Positions 1-9,571 of a DNA stretch of 58,763 nt are shown here, piece by piece; position 1 is the first letter of the stretch; each line of letters opens with the position of its first letter. Origin of the DNA: Candidatus Glassbacteria bacterium. Lineage in GTDB: Bacteria; Gemmatimonadota; Glassbacteria; GWA2-58-10. The stretch is from assembly GCA_019456185.1 (NCBI GenBank), contig VRUH01000002.1, forward strand, positions 1 through 58,763. The letters run 5' to 3'. The translations under genes and the position numbers were made by a program. The notes under the pieces are model-generated. The model did no database searches and had not been told where the DNA came from. It worked only from the letters and a program-made list of their open reading frames with translations.

Positions 1-625
1 AGGGTTCCACGCCCCAAACCGCGGCGTCCGGACAGAGGTGCTTGACGCTCACCGACGTGCCCGAGAGCAGCCCGCCTCCGCCCACCGGGGCCAGCACCAG
101 GTCCAGCTCCCCCACCTCCTCGATCAGCTCCCTGGCGGCGGTTCCAGCCCCGGCCATCACCCGCTCATCGTTATAGGGGTGCACCAGCGAGAGTCCCTCG
201 CGCTCGATCAGTCCCTCGGCGGTACTTTCGCGCGAGTCGAGCGTATTTTCACAGAGCACGACTTCGGCGCCGTAGCCGCGGACCGCATCCACCTTAACTC
301 TGCGGCTGCCGCCGGGCATTACGATCACCGCCCGCACTCCCGCCTCACGGGCCGCAAGCGCCAGGGCCTGGGCGTGATTACCGCTGCTGTGAGTAACCAC
401 GCCCGCGGATTTCTCCACAGCAGAAAGCATGCTCAAGGCGTTGAATGCGCCGCGGAATTTGAATGCGCCGGCACGCTGCAAATTTTCGCATTTGAGATAG
501 ACCCGTGCACCGCTGATATTGTCGAGGGTGCGGGAGGTAAAAACGGGAGTGCGGTTGGCTGCGTCCCTTATCCGCCCTGCGGCGGCGGCAACATCCTCAT
601 AGCGGATCAAGCTCTCGCCCCTCAT
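1..625 (-). CDS. Threonine dehydratase / serine racemase-like PLP enzyme (3' end outside window)
   Basis: Fold-type II PLP enzyme of the threonine dehydratase/serine racemase group, which deaminates threonine or serine to a 2-oxo acid or interconverts serine enantiomers. Reading from the ATG at 625, about 208 codons are visible before the left edge. Visible motifs are the cofactor lysine in KFRGA (about residue 55), the substrate loop SSGNHAQ (about 79-85) and the glycine-rich phosphate-binding GGGGL near residue 177. The family is usually 310-420 residues, so the C-terminus is missing, and whether a regulatory ACT domain follows cannot be seen. It is divergent from the permease starting at 839, which fits amino acid uptake plus catabolism. 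Threonine versus serine specificity cannot be settled from this part. Confidence 0.88.
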   Translation of the reverse strand, partial: MRGESLIRYEDVAAAAGRIRDAANRTPVFTSRTLDNISGARVYLKCENLQRAGAFKFRGAFNALSMLSAVEKSAGVVTHSSGNHAQALALAAREAGVRAVIVMPGGSRRVKVDAVRGYGAEVVLCENTLDSRESTAEGLIEREGLSLVHPYNDERVMAGAGTAARELIEEVGELDLVLAPVGGGGLLSGTSVSVKHLCPDAAVWGVEP

Positions 626-838
626 CGGCGCTGGTGAATAGGCGCGCAGGACAATCCCTGTCCGGCGTGCGCGGGCTGTGGTACCGATTCACAATTGTAC
701 AATACCTCCGGCGGATTGTAAACATCCTTTGCCAACGCCCGGAAAGCTTTTACTTGATTCGCCCCGGCCGCCGGGTTAATATTCCGCGAGTTACCCGGAC
801 CGGCTGTATCGGCAGTCAAGCCACATAAGGAGGCAGCA

Positions 839-2248
839 TTGGCAGAAAACATCGCAGGGCAACCGCAGGATGACACGTTAAGTTCTTACGGTTACAAGCA
901 GGAATTCAAGCGCGTGCTGAAACTCAGGCACCTGGTGACCTATGGTCTGGCCTATGTCACGCCCACCGCGCCGTTTCCTATGCTGGGTATCGTGGCGATC
1001 GTTACCGCCGGCCACCTGGCCAGCACCTACGTGGTCGCGTTTATCGCCCTGTTTTTCACCGCTACCAGCTACGCCAAGATGGCCTACCGCCATCCGCTTT
1101 CCGGCTCGGCATACTCCTACAGTTACCGGGCGATCCACCCTCATATCGGGTTCGTGGTCGGCTGGGCGCTGTTTATGACCTACATGCTGGTGCCGCTGCT
1201 GAGCGTTATCGCTGTGCGCGATCTGTGCGTACAGATCACCCAGTCGGTGTCCTGGCTGCCCGAGATTCCATCCTGGGTCTGGATTTTCAGTTTTGTGGTG
1301 TTCATGACCGGCATCAACTTCTTCGGCATTAAGGTTACCGCCAGCGCCAACACGATCATGACCGCGGCGATGATTCTGGCGGCGATTCTTTTTGTCGTTT
1401 TCGCGGTGATAGCTCTGCTCAACGGTGAAGGCGAGGCCACGCTGCTCTCCACCAAGCCGTTTTTCAACCCCGACACTTTCAGCTTTACGCTGATCATGTC
1501 CGGGGCCTCGATAGCGGTGTTCAGCTTCGTGGGCTTCGACGGGGTCTCTACACTGGCCGAGGAAGTGGAAAACCCGCGGGTCAACATCGGCCGGGCCACT
1601 ATCCTGGTGGCGGTTCTCTGCGCGTTTATTTTCGTGATAGTGGCCTACCTGTCCCAGATGGTGTGGCCCAACTTCAGCGAACTGCCGCGTGACGTGAGCG
1701 CCGTGCTGCTGATCAGCCAGCGGATCGGTGGCACGTTCTTCTACTACTTCGTGTTCGCGATCATGATCGTGGCCGGGCTCAGTTGCGCCCTGGCCAGCCA
1801 GACCGCGGCCGCGCGGCTGATGTACGGCATGGGCCGCGACGGTGTGCTGCCACGCAAGTTTTTCAGCTACTTGAGCCCCAGGAAAAAAATCCCCGCCTAC
1901 AACCTGCTGCTGATCGCCGTGGTCAGCTTTGTGCTGGCGTTCCTGCTCAATTTCGAGCGTGCGGCCGAAGTGCTCAACTACGGCGCGTTCCTGGGATTCT
2001 TCGCGGTTAACCTGAGCGTGCTGTTCGAGTATCTGATCCGTAAGCGCCCGGAGAATTTCGGTGTGTTTGAAGTGTGGCGGTATTTCCTGATGCCCGCGCT
2101 GGGAATGCTCGTGATCGGCTTGATTTTCCTCAGCCTGAACACCGACGTGCTTAAATACGTATCCTACTGGATGCTGGTCGGGTGTACTTATTACGTGATT
2201 ATCACTAGGGGATTACGCAAGGCTGTTAAGATGGACCTGGAAGAGTAA
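839..2248 (+). CDS. APC-superfamily amino acid/amine permease, PuuP-like
   Basis: Integral membrane transporter of 469 residues, the usual length for the APC superfamily, with about twelve hydrophobic segments. The N-terminal third (LKLRHLVTYGLAYVTP, then GSAYSYSYRAIHPHIGFVVGW) closely follows the pattern of the putrescine importer PuuP and related permeases; a conserved F-x-G-F-D-x-x-x-T-L-A-E-E block lies near residue 235. The start is TTG, preceded by AAGGAGG with 5-nt spacing. A strong terminator follows directly, so it is monocistronic. It diverges from a threonine/serine dehydratase, so an amino acid substrate is as likely as a polyamine. Family is secure; substrate is inferred only. 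Confidence 0.88.
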   Translation: MAENIAGQPQDDTLSSYGYKQEFKRVLKLRHLVTYGLAYVTPTAPFPMLGIVAIVTAGHLASTYVVAFIALFFTATSYAKMAYRHPLSGSAYSYSYRAIHPHIGFVVGWALFMTYMLVPLLSVIAVRDLCVQITQSVSWLPEIPSWVWIFSFVVFMTGINFFGIKVTASANTIMTAAMILAAILFVVFAVIALLNGEGEATLLSTKPFFNPDTFSFTLIMSGASIAVFSFVGFDGVSTLAEEVENPRVNIGRATILVAVLCAFIFVIVAYLSQMVWPNFSELPRDVSAVLLISQRIGGTFFYYFVFAIMIVAGLSCALASQTAAARLMYGMGRDGVLPRKFFSYLSPRKKIPAYNLLLIAVVSFVLAFLLNFERAAEVLNYGAFLGFFAVNLSVLFEYLIRKRPENFGVFEVWRYFLMPALGMLVIGLIFLSLNTDVLKYVSYWMLVGCTYYVIITRGLRKAVKMDLEE

Positions 2249-2257
2249 GGGCAGGCC

Positions 2258-2297
2258 AAAGCCACCCGGCCCGTCTTGGTCCGGGTGGCTTTTTTTA
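2258..2297 (+). terminator. Rho-independent terminator after the permease
   Basis: An 11-bp GC-rich stem (AAGCCACCCGG paired with CCGGGTGGCTT) with a short loop and a run of seven T lies 10 bases past the permease stop codon. Confidence 0.9.
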
Positions 2298-2344
2298 TGG
2301 CGAGTGAATCCGAGAGATAAGTTTCGAGACCCGGAGAATCATCC

Positions 2345-2908
2345 TTGAGTCCTTCATCGATCATCCTGCTGGCCGTGGCCCTGGCGATGGATGCGCTGGC
2401 AGTGTCCGTGGGCCTCAGCCTGAGATTCCAATGGAATTCTCTCAGGCAGTTCTTCCGCCTTTCGTTCCATTTCGGTCTGTTCCAGTTCATGATGCCGATC
2501 CTGGGATGGGCCGCCGGCACGACAGTCGAGAGCTATATCCGCGACTTCGACCACTGGGTAGCGTTCGGGCTGCTGGCGGTAATCGGTGCCAGGATGCTGA
2601 AGGGCGGCAGCGGGGACGAGCAGCCGTTCGGAGGGGGCGACCCCACACGCGGACGCTGGCTGGTGCTTCTTTCGGTTGCGACCAGTATCGACGCCCTGGC
2701 GGTGGGACTGAGCCTGTCCGTGATGGCCGTGCCGATCCTGCTGCCGAGTGTCGTGATCGGGATTGTCGCAGCCGGCTTCACCCTGTTCGGGATGTATTTC
2801 GGCAACCGGCTCCGGGTAACAAATTCGCGCTATCTGGAAATAGCCGGCGGGCTGATCCTGATCGGGATCGGCGCGAAAATCCTGCTGGAGCACACACTGC
2901 TGGCCTGA
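2345..2908 (+). CDS. mntP: Putative manganese efflux pump MntP
   Basis: Six-helix membrane protein of 187 residues, the normal size of MntP (DUF204), which exports Mn(II). The family's internal duplication is visible: MDALAVSVGLS near residue 15 and IDALAVGLSLS near residue 117 each carry the conserved membrane aspartate. The start is TTG, with GGAG 8 nt upstream (2333-2336). The 96-bp leader after the upstream terminator is too short to hold a yybP-ykoY manganese riboswitch, so regulation is not evident. It converges on the protease gene that ends 7 bp away. Confidence 0.9.
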   Translation: MSPSSIILLAVALAMDALAVSVGLSLRFQWNSLRQFFRLSFHFGLFQFMMPILGWAAGTTVESYIRDFDHWVAFGLLAVIGARMLKGGSGDEQPFGGGDPTRGRWLVLLSVATSIDALAVGLSLSVMAVPILLPSVVIGIVAAGFTLFGMYFGNRLRVTNSRYLEIAGGLILIGIGAKILLEHTLLA

Positions 2909-2915
2909 GCGCCAG

Positions 2916-5522
2916 TCAGTCATTTTTCATTTTCCTCAGCAATTCCAGCAGATCGAAAATGTCGGTCCCGCCGTTGGCGTCCAGGTCGGAGCAGAGCGAT
3001 TGCTCGCGCTTGCCGGTAATGACCTTGAGCAGTTCCAGCAGGTCGAACACGTTCACAACCCCGTTGCTGTCGAGGTCCCCGGCCAGCAGGCAGATATCCT
3101 TCACCCGAAGGCTGACGGACCCGGCCTGAGACACGGCGAGACTGGACAGGATACTACCGCCGGCCAGGTCGCCGCTCATTTCCAGCACATCGCAGCGGAT
3201 CAGCACGTTGTCGGCCTCGGCCAGGCTGACCGCGCCGAATTCAGCCGTCACCAGCACAACCGAATCCGGGGGGACGCCCGAGACCCGGCCCTTGAAGGTA
3301 AGCACGCCTTCGGAGAGGGAATCCGTGTCCGGGCTGAGAACGACCGAGCCGCCCGCGATCAGCGTGTCGAGCGGCTCGCGGACCCGCAGCGACTGCGGAG
3401 GCCACGAAACCCTGATCCGGAAGTGTTCGACCGCCTGGAGCGATCCGCTGAAATCGGCGGTTACCGTGTAGCGCAGGGTGTCGGTCCGCACCGTGTCCGG
3501 CGGGTCGGCCCTCGCGGTCAACCGGACCGTGTCGGTCTCGATCCCGAGCGCCTCGGCCACCGCACCCGCCGCGTTAACCCTGCCGTACCCCCAGAAATTA
3601 TCCGGCGCATCCACAGTCTGGCTGTCCGTGGCCGCAGTGGAAGTCAGGATATACCTTATCCGGGCGTTGGTCAGGGTCGGGTCCACCTCCAGCAACAGAG
3701 CCACCACTCCGGCCACGTGGGGTGCCGAAAAGCTCGTCCCCTGGCTGGCGGCGTGGACACTGTCGGTGGCAATCAACAGCTGCGGATATACCGAATAGGG
3801 ACTGGCGAAAATGGACAGGGGCTCGTCCAGCGGCCATGAATCGCGGCTTAAAGAGCCGAGCACCCAGCGTCCCGGAGCAGTGATCTCCGGTTTCATCCGG
3901 CCGTCGCGGGTAGGCCCGAGGCTGGAAAAATAGGTCAGCGTGCCGGGTGCGTACGTGCCCAGGTTTGCACCCAGCGACCCCGCGCCTCCGCTGAGCGACC
4001 ACCAGCCGGTACGCGCGTTATAGGCTCCCACTGTAATCAGGTCCGGACTGGTCCCCGGTACGTTGACCGTACCCGTTTCAACAACGTGGGAGCTAAACCG
4101 CGAGCCGAGGCCGTAATTCGAGGTGACATAGGCGTCCCACGACCCGGTATCGGAGTGCAGGACGAACCGCCATGTGCCGGTTGAAAGATGGATGTTGCCG
4201 TCGGCGGTGTCCTGGTTCGTGGCACCCAGATCGGTGATCGTACAGGAGATCAGCCTGCCGCCGGCCAGCGGGTGCGCTCCGCCGCGGGCGTTCTCGACAA
4301 ACAGTACTCCGTGGTCGGTGACTTCGACCAGTGTATCACCGTCGGCCAGCGAGCCCAGCAGGGTGCTGTCTGGTGCGTAGATGTCGAATTTCACGCCGGG
4401 ATACAGCCAGATCTCCATCGCCACGTAGTCGTCACCCGCTTGTCCGCCGGTAAGGTTCAACTCAAGCACCATGCTGTCAGTACCGGCCGTGGCGAAATTG
4501 CCGCTGGAGTGAAGGGCCTTGTTGCGCGAGTTGCCTGAACTGACAACTATCGCTTTCCCGCGTTGCGGATTTCTAACGAACCTGGCAAGGAAAATCTCCA
4601 GCGGATCGGTCCCGTCATGAGAACCCAGAACGCTGCCGAGGCTCAGGTTGGCGACCCAGGGCAAGCCGCGGAAAAATGCGAGGGAATCGAGAAACGCGAT
4701 GCCGTTGAGGATGTTGAAATCACTGAACGAGGAGTCACGCGGCGTGCTGGTGGCCTTGATCCCCACCAGCATCGCGCCGGGGGCCACTCCGCCCAGGGAG
4801 TTGATCGTATCGGGCGAGGCGCTTGCCGCGGCGGTGCCGGCCACATGGGTCCCGTGGCCGACAAAATCTTTCTCGCGGATCGTTCCCTGCCCGGCCAGCG
4901 CCGCATCGATCATCTGGCGGTAAACCACGATACCGCCGTACGGACCGGCTTCGCCCAGGTCGCCGTCAGCCAGGCTGTCCGGCGGCTCGCTGAGGTCCAG
5001 AACAGCCTCGATCCGCGAATTGCCCCCGCTGTCTAAAAAGTCGGGGTGGTCCCAGTCGATTCCCGTGTCCACCACGCCCAGCAGGACATTCCGGCCGGTG
5101 ATCCCCAGGCGGGTACGGGTCCGCGGGGCGCGCACCGAAAGTACGCCCGGATCGTCGTTGGGGTAGTAAATCCGTTCGGAGCGGATATAGCGCACGTTCG
5201 AGGCCGAGGCCAGTTGCGGGAGGTAGTCCAGGTCGAGCAGACCGGCTGCGACATTTCCTCCGGACCCCATCATCCTGAAGCCGGGCAGCGGCTGCGGCGG
5301 GCCGTCGAACACCACCAGCACCCTGGCGATATTGCCCTTGGTTTTCACCGAACTCAGCAGGGCGCCGCCCGGTTGACGGGACACGTTCCAGGCGGTTCTC
5401 AATCCCTGACCCACTTTCGCGCCCCAGTCCGTCTCGCCGTCCTGAGCCGCCAGCCAGCCGCTGGAAAAGATAACGGCCGCCGTAAGCAGCGCAGCAGCCG
5501 GACAGCCGGAAATCGCCCTCAT
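2916..5522 (-). CDS. Secreted subtilisin-like (S8) serine protease with C-terminal dockerin-type repeats
   Basis: Exported peptidase of 868 residues. The start is set at the ATG at 5522, which has GGGAG 5 nt upstream and opens directly into a signal peptide (residues 1-27, ending GWLAAQ); an in-frame start at 5546 is possible but less well placed. The S8 triad is present: Asp152 in VVDTGID, His223 in GHGTHVAGT and Ser near 596 in GTSFSAPHVAG. The 340-residue spacing between His and Ser indicates an inserted PA-like or jelly-roll domain. After beta-rich domains, the last 55 residues carry two dockerin-I-like calcium motifs (DLDSNGVVNVFDLLELL and DLDANGGTDIFDLLELL). In this kind of genome such repeats often mark exported proteins without a classical cellulosome; no cohesin is visible nearby. 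Substrate unknown. Confidence 0.92.
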   Translation of the reverse strand: MRAISGCPAAALLTAAVIFSSGWLAAQDGETDWGAKVGQGLRTAWNVSRQPGGALLSSVKTKGNIARVLVVFDGPPQPLPGFRMMGSGGNVAAGLLDLDYLPQLASASNVRYIRSERIYYPNDDPGVLSVRAPRTRTRLGITGRNVLLGVVDTGIDWDHPDFLDSGGNSRIEAVLDLSEPPDSLADGDLGEAGPYGGIVVYRQMIDAALAGQGTIREKDFVGHGTHVAGTAAASASPDTINSLGGVAPGAMLVGIKATSTPRDSSFSDFNILNGIAFLDSLAFFRGLPWVANLSLGSVLGSHDGTDPLEIFLARFVRNPQRGKAIVVSSGNSRNKALHSSGNFATAGTDSMVLELNLTGGQAGDDYVAMEIWLYPGVKFDIYAPDSTLLGSLADGDTLVEVTDHGVLFVENARGGAHPLAGGRLISCTITDLGATNQDTADGNIHLSTGTWRFVLHSDTGSWDAYVTSNYGLGSRFSSHVVETGTVNVPGTSPDLITVGAYNARTGWWSLSGGAGSLGANLGTYAPGTLTYFSSLGPTRDGRMKPEITAPGRWVLGSLSRDSWPLDEPLSIFASPYSVYPQLLIATDSVHAASQGTSFSAPHVAGVVALLLEVDPTLTNARIRYILTSTAATDSQTVDAPDNFWGYGRVNAAGAVAEALGIETDTVRLTARADPPDTVRTDTLRYTVTADFSGSLQAVEHFRIRVSWPPQSLRVREPLDTLIAGGSVVLSPDTDSLSEGVLTFKGRVSGVPPDSVVLVTAEFGAVSLAEADNVLIRCDVLEMSGDLAGGSILSSLAVSQAGSVSLRVKDICLLAGDLDSNGVVNVFDLLELLKVITGKREQSLCSDLDANGGTDIFDLLELLRKMKND

Positions 5523-5696
5523 CTGGTCTCCCACACTCCTCAGCATAAAATCCGCCGGTAATAACTCATCTCACCCGGGCCTGTATCACAGGGGAATATC
5601 CCACAGCCTAAAGATTGTTCCAATCAAATACGCCGGAGCGGATGAAGCTCAGTCCTCTCAGCCGGCTTTACAGCGGCATGCACCGTTGGCTTGAAG

Positions 5697-7166
5697 CTAG
5701 TCTTTTTCGTGAAGACGCGCGAGCCGCTTCCGGTCGATTCTGACCCGAATGGTCTTGCGGTCAGCCATGGTCACCAGGCCCGGGGCGGCGTTCGGCGGCC
5801 GGCTGAGATGCTTGCGCCGGGTGTAGCTCACATCGACAGCCGGCTCGCCCTTGAGCGAGCTGTAATGGGCCGCCAGCTGGGCGGCGTCGAGCAGCGCCTC
5901 GTGGCTCCAGTTCCCCTCGCGGCCGCAGACCAGCACGACATGCGAACCGGCAGAGTCGGCTGCATGGAGCCACAGATCGCGGCCGTTGGCGATTTTAAAA
6001 GTCAATTCATTATTATCCCTGTCTCCTCTTCCAACCATGATCACGCTGCCGTCGGCCGCCGTAAATTTGCGATAGGGCTGCCTGCGCTCCTGCGTTTTCC
6101 TGCCCCTGCTCCGACCGGAACTTTCCACGCTGTCCAGTCCGGCATCGCGGGCAACCTGCTCCAGCTCTTCCCGGCTCTCCGCCTTTTCCAGCGAAGCCTC
6201 CAGCTCGACAACCCGGTTCAGATCACGTTCCGCCCGATCCATGTGCTCCAGCGCATAAGCGGCAGCGCATTTGAGTTTCCTGCTCTTCCTGAAATAACGC
6301 TCCATGTTGTGCTGGGGGGGGAGTTTTTCAACGAGCGGGATATCGCGCAGTTGATCCTGTTTAGCGGCGTAGAAATCCGGCAGACGCACGTGCGACTGTC
6401 CCCTGGACACGTTTTTGAAATTAGCCGCCAGGATTTCGCCGCACTCGCGGTACCAATCGGCCTTATCCGCCTGATCCAGCGCCATGCGGAAATCATCGAG
6501 CAGTTTCTGCAGCCGCTTGCGCCGCCTGGAAAGCACTCGCCTGACTCCGGCCCTGTCCCGCTCGAGACTGTCTCCGGAAGCTATCTGCTCGTAATACAGC
6601 TCGGCGGCCCGGTTGTAGGATTCAAGACCTTCTTTTTCGCACAACTGCGCAATCGGATCGAGCTTACCGGTCGGCGCGGAAGAGGTTTCCGGCGGCGGCT
6701 CGGGAAACCCATATCCGGCGCCGGGGAGCAGGTTGCGCGATGAGGCCGCTTTATGGTCCAGCACCGCCGCAACTTTGCCCTGCTCATCGAGCAGGTACAG
6801 GTTCCCGCCGATCCCGAACAGCTCGATCACCACGACGCTCTCCCCGGCCGCCGAGTGGAAATCCAGCCGCAGCACCCTGTCGCCGGGGGCCTGGGCCGCC
6901 TTAACGCAGACCGCGCCGCTAAGCCGGGAGCGCAGTTTCATCGCCAGGTCGCTGGCAGCCTCCCCCCTGGCCCCGCTGCGTGCGGCCGCCAGGTACAATG
7001 CGACCTGCCCCGGACGGGTACGGACAGTCAGGTACTCGGTCCGCTCGCCGGTATAGAGTTCCACCTGAACGCAAAAATCCCCCGGCTGGAATACTTTCTG
7101 CGCCCGCGCACCCTCCAGCCGCGGGATGATCTCCCCGATCAGTCTGGCAAACTGATAATACTTCAA
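5697..7166 (-). CDS. rqcH: RqcH/NEMF-family ribosome quality control factor (NFACT protein)
   Basis: Binds stalled 50S subunits and directs tRNA-Ala for C-terminal tailing of nascent chains (known for the family). The N-terminal NFACT-N domain begins ELKYYQFARLIGEI, with a GDRVLRL segment that matches the functional Asp-Arg motif of RqcH. The middle is charged and predicted coiled coil with HhH-like stretches. The C-terminus is NFACT-R (about residues 350-470), recognisable from LTFKIANGRDLWLHA, GSHVVL and PGLVTM. I use the TTG at 7166, with GGAGG 8 nt upstream, giving 489 residues; the open frame upstream to 7304 adds 46 residues that do not resemble the family. Slightly shorter than Gram-positive RqcH (about 570). 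Confidence 0.9.
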   Translation of the reverse strand: MKYYQFARLIGEIIPRLEGARAQKVFQPGDFCVQVELYTGERTEYLTVRTRPGQVALYLAAARSGARGEAASDLAMKLRSRLSGAVCVKAAQAPGDRVLRLDFHSAAGESVVVIELFGIGGNLYLLDEQGKVAAVLDHKAASSRNLLPGAGYGFPEPPPETSSAPTGKLDPIAQLCEKEGLESYNRAAELYYEQIASGDSLERDRAGVRRVLSRRRKRLQKLLDDFRMALDQADKADWYRECGEILAANFKNVSRGQSHVRLPDFYAAKQDQLRDIPLVEKLPPQHNMERYFRKSRKLKCAAAYALEHMDRAERDLNRVVELEASLEKAESREELEQVARDAGLDSVESSGRSRGRKTQERRQPYRKFTAADGSVIMVGRGDRDNNELTFKIANGRDLWLHAADSAGSHVVLVCGREGNWSHEALLDAAQLAAHYSSLKGEPAVDVSYTRRKHLSRPPNAAPGLVTMADRKTIRVRIDRKRLARLHEKD

Positions 7167-7297
7167 TTCTAGCGCCTCCGGGAAAATGCCTGCCGGCAAC
7201 CTGCCGCTGATTCCAACAATTGAACAGGATAGTACCCGGCGGCACCGGCTGTCAATGAGAGCAAGCCGGCAGTCACTATCGCATGTCAAGCGGTTAA

Positions 7298-7333
7298 GAA
7301 GCAAAACGGCGGAGGAAAAATCCCCCGCCGTCG
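7298..7333 (-). terminator. Rho-independent terminator of the PhyH gene
   Basis: On the minus strand ACGGCGG and CCGCCGT form a stem around GGGATTTTTCCT, followed by TTTTGCTT, about 30 bases after the stop at 7365. Confidence 0.7.
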
Positions 7334-7364
7334 CTATTGTCTTGTTTCGGTATCCGCTAGCCGG

Positions 7365-8243
7365 TCAATGCGCCGCGTGTCCTACCGGATCGGCGCCCAC
7401 CCAGCGCTCATCGGCGGGTTCATCGGCCGGCTGGTAGCGGGCATCGACCGTGATCCGCAGCCTGTTCTCCGGCGAGTTGTTATCCAGCGAGCAGTGCAGG
7501 GTCCACATCCCGAATACCAGCATATCTCCCGCCCTGAAATCCGTGGTCAGCCAGCGGCCTCCAAGTTCGTTCCGGACCGTAGCAGCATCTTCGCTGTACC
7601 ACCCGCCCACGGCACCGCCATACGGGTTATTGTCCCGGTCCCGGTCGACATCGAGCTGCCCGTAGGTCTGCTTGAGCTCTTCCTGGCGATGGCTGTTTTC
7701 GAGGATCAGCAGCGCGCCGTTGTCCCTGGGTACGTCGCCCACCGGGATCCAGGTTGTATGCAGCCTCCTGCTGCCGCGGCTCATGTAAACCCAGTCGTAG
7801 TGGATTCCCGTGAATCCGCCCACCGGCACCGTGCGCACCCAGATATAATCGAGCGGCCTGATCTCGCGGCCGAAAAACTGCTGGTAGAACTTGTTCAGCC
7901 GTCCCTGGCGGACCAGCTTGCGGACCTCATCGCCGGTGCGAAGCGATTTGAGAAACTCGTCCTGGTCGCCTTCGCCCCGTCGCGATAAACCGGAGCAGAC
8001 AGCGTCCATCAGCGGATACTCCCGATCTATCTCGCCCACTCTATCCAGCTTTTGCAGTATTTCACGGCGGGCGGCCATCACCTGGTCGCGGTCAAGTCCG
8101 CCGCGAATCAGCAGGTAACCGTCCTCCTCGATCCGCGCCCTGAGGGCCGAGGGGTCACCGGCAATGTCGATTGACTCCCGCAGTTCACCGAACTTATCCG
8201 AACCGGTGTCGAGCGCTGTCTTGTTCGACGTCAAGGTGACCAT
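7365..8243 (-). CDS. Phytanoyl-CoA dioxygenase (PhyH) family Fe(II)/2-oxoglutarate oxygenase
   Basis: Non-haem iron, 2-oxoglutarate-dependent oxygenase of 292 residues, normal for the PhyH family. The metal triad is readable as GIHYDW (His-x-Asp, about residue 163) and LHCSLDN (distal His, about 260), followed by RLRITVDARYQ, whose arginine would bind 2-oxoglutarate. The ATG at 8243 is preceded by GGGAGG at ideal spacing; a TTG at 8282 would add 13 residues. PhyH proteins act on very varied small molecules, and neighbours (a cyclic-nucleotide-binding protein and RqcH) give no hint of the substrate. Confidence 0.88.
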   Translation of the reverse strand: MVTLTSNKTALDTGSDKFGELRESIDIAGDPSALRARIEEDGYLLIRGGLDRDQVMAARREILQKLDRVGEIDREYPLMDAVCSGLSRRGEGDQDEFLKSLRTGDEVRKLVRQGRLNKFYQQFFGREIRPLDYIWVRTVPVGGFTGIHYDWVYMSRGSRRLHTTWIPVGDVPRDNGALLILENSHRQEELKQTYGQLDVDRDRDNNPYGGAVGGWYSEDAATVRNELGGRWLTTDFRAGDMLVFGMWTLHCSLDNNSPENRLRITVDARYQPADEPADERWVGADPVGHAAH

Positions 8244-8356
8244 CCCGCCTCCCGAATTAAGTTTCCCGGAATTAACCGACAATTCAGACGCAGGGTAATG
8301 ATAATACGCCTGATTCTCATATTCAAGGCGTTGAGAAAAAAAGCTGCGATCCCGTT

Positions 8357-9352
8357 CTAGAGCGATTCGTAAATCCTGTCGAATTCCTCGGCCTGCAGCA
8401 TCACCATCTGCGCGCTCGAGAGATCGCGGGCGCGGAAGACTATTGCCTTGTTCTGGACCTCCACGCTGAATTTCTCCAGCCGGACATGTCCTGCTGCCGA
8501 AAGGTTTTGCAGGGTAATGATAACGTCCTTGACACCCATGCTCTGCTTGCTGGTTGTGTCCTTGACGTACTTGTCGAAATCGTAGTGGCAGTAGCCGTGT
8601 TTGTCCTCCGGAAGGTTGCCGGCGACATTGCGAAGGTAGAAAAGCACCTGCTGCGCATTATCGGAAAGGGTGGTGAATTTCCTGGACGGTGGCGGGAAAC
8701 CCGGAATGTAGCTCAGTTTCTCCGCGAGGTAATCGACAAACGCGGCCAGCATTTCCGGGTCGCCGACAACGAGTTTCGTTTCATCGCTGGAGTTGTCAAC
8801 AGTCGCGAGGGGAGTTCCGCCCAGAGCCAGATAGACTTCCTCGAGCCGCTCCCTGTCCACCGCCAGCACCCGGCAGGCCTCGTAAACGACTTCCTCCAGC
8901 TCCACCGATATGACCCCGGCTTTGCGCTCACCGATCGATCCCAGCATGAAACTGAGCATTGAATAGGCGCTGTAGATCAATCGATTCCGCTGGTAGAGGG
9001 CGCTGACAAGTTTGTTGGTGTGGCGCAGTCGCTCGCTGAGCGAGGAAAACAGCGGCCGGACCTCGCGGGGAATTGCGTTGAGGATAGCCTGGAAACGGGC
9101 TTTGTCCACGATGCTGAGCTGAGTGCTTTCCAGCGCGGTTACGGTGGCCGATCGCGGTCGGCCGTCGATCAGCGACATTTCGCCGAAGATACTGCCCGGG
9201 CCCAGAGAATCCAGCACAACCCGCTGGCCGTCGATCACCTTGCTGACCTCCACCCTGCCCTTGAGGATAATATAGGCGCTGCCTCCCGGCGTGTTTTCCC
9301 GGATGATTATATCTTCCGGTTTGAACGAAATATTTGTAGCCGCGGCTGCCAT
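8357..9352 (-). CDS. Cyclic-nucleotide-binding domain protein
   Basis: 331 residues. An N-terminal cNMP-binding domain (about 10-125) shows the PGGSAYIILKGRVEV strand pattern and the phosphate-binding cassette FGEMSLIDGRPRSATVTA. The remaining 200 residues are mostly helical. No Crp-type helix-turn-helix is obvious to me, and the C-terminus (GVKDVIITLQNLSAAGHVRLEKFSVEV) resembles a degenerate winged-helix only weakly. It could be a Crp-like regulator with a diverged effector half or a signalling protein that is not a transcription factor. It is transcribed alone, 113 bp upstream of the PhyH gene on the same strand. Confidence 0.8.
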   Translation of the reverse strand: MAAAATNISFKPEDIIIRENTPGGSAYIILKGRVEVSKVIDGQRVVLDSLGPGSIFGEMSLIDGRPRSATVTALESTQLSIVDKARFQAILNAIPREVRPLFSSLSERLRHTNKLVSALYQRNRLIYSAYSMLSFMLGSIGERKAGVISVELEEVVYEACRVLAVDRERLEEVYLALGGTPLATVDNSSDETKLVVGDPEMLAAFVDYLAEKLSYIPGFPPPSRKFTTLSDNAQQVLFYLRNVAGNLPEDKHGYCHYDFDKYVKDTTSKQSMGVKDVIITLQNLSAAGHVRLEKFSVEVQNKAIVFRARDLSSAQMVMLQAEEFDRIYESL

Positions 9353-9523
9353 AGCTCAATCCGTTTACATTTATTTCATTTTACAGGAACCGTGTGAATT
9401 TAAGTTCCAACGTATTCAATGTCCACAGTTGCATCCGGCCCATCCGGTCCACAAGAATTTTCACTTCCAGCAGTGCGGATATCCGCGTAAGAGTGGGCAT
9501 TTCCGAGCATTTGGTTACCAACC

Positions 9524-9567
9524 AAAAATGCCGTACCACCTTTTAAGTACAGGGTGATACGGCATTT
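9524..9567 (-). terminator. Terminator downstream of tRNA-Leu copy 1
   Basis: On the minus strand a 14-bp stem (ATGCCGTATCACC with GGTGGTACGGCAT, one mismatch) followed by TTTTTGG lies just past the CCA end of the tRNA. Confidence 0.8.
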
Positions 9568-9571
9568 AAGC

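Noticed and set aside
38-637. 199-residue plus-strand frame at the left edge
   Set aside because: The minus strand reads a PLP enzyme with KFRGA, SSGNHAQ and GGGGL motifs; the plus frame has none.
2249-2344. Manganese riboswitch (yybP-ykoY) before mntP
   Set aside because: The gap is under 100 bases and is mostly the terminator of the upstream permease; no matching conserved bases seen.
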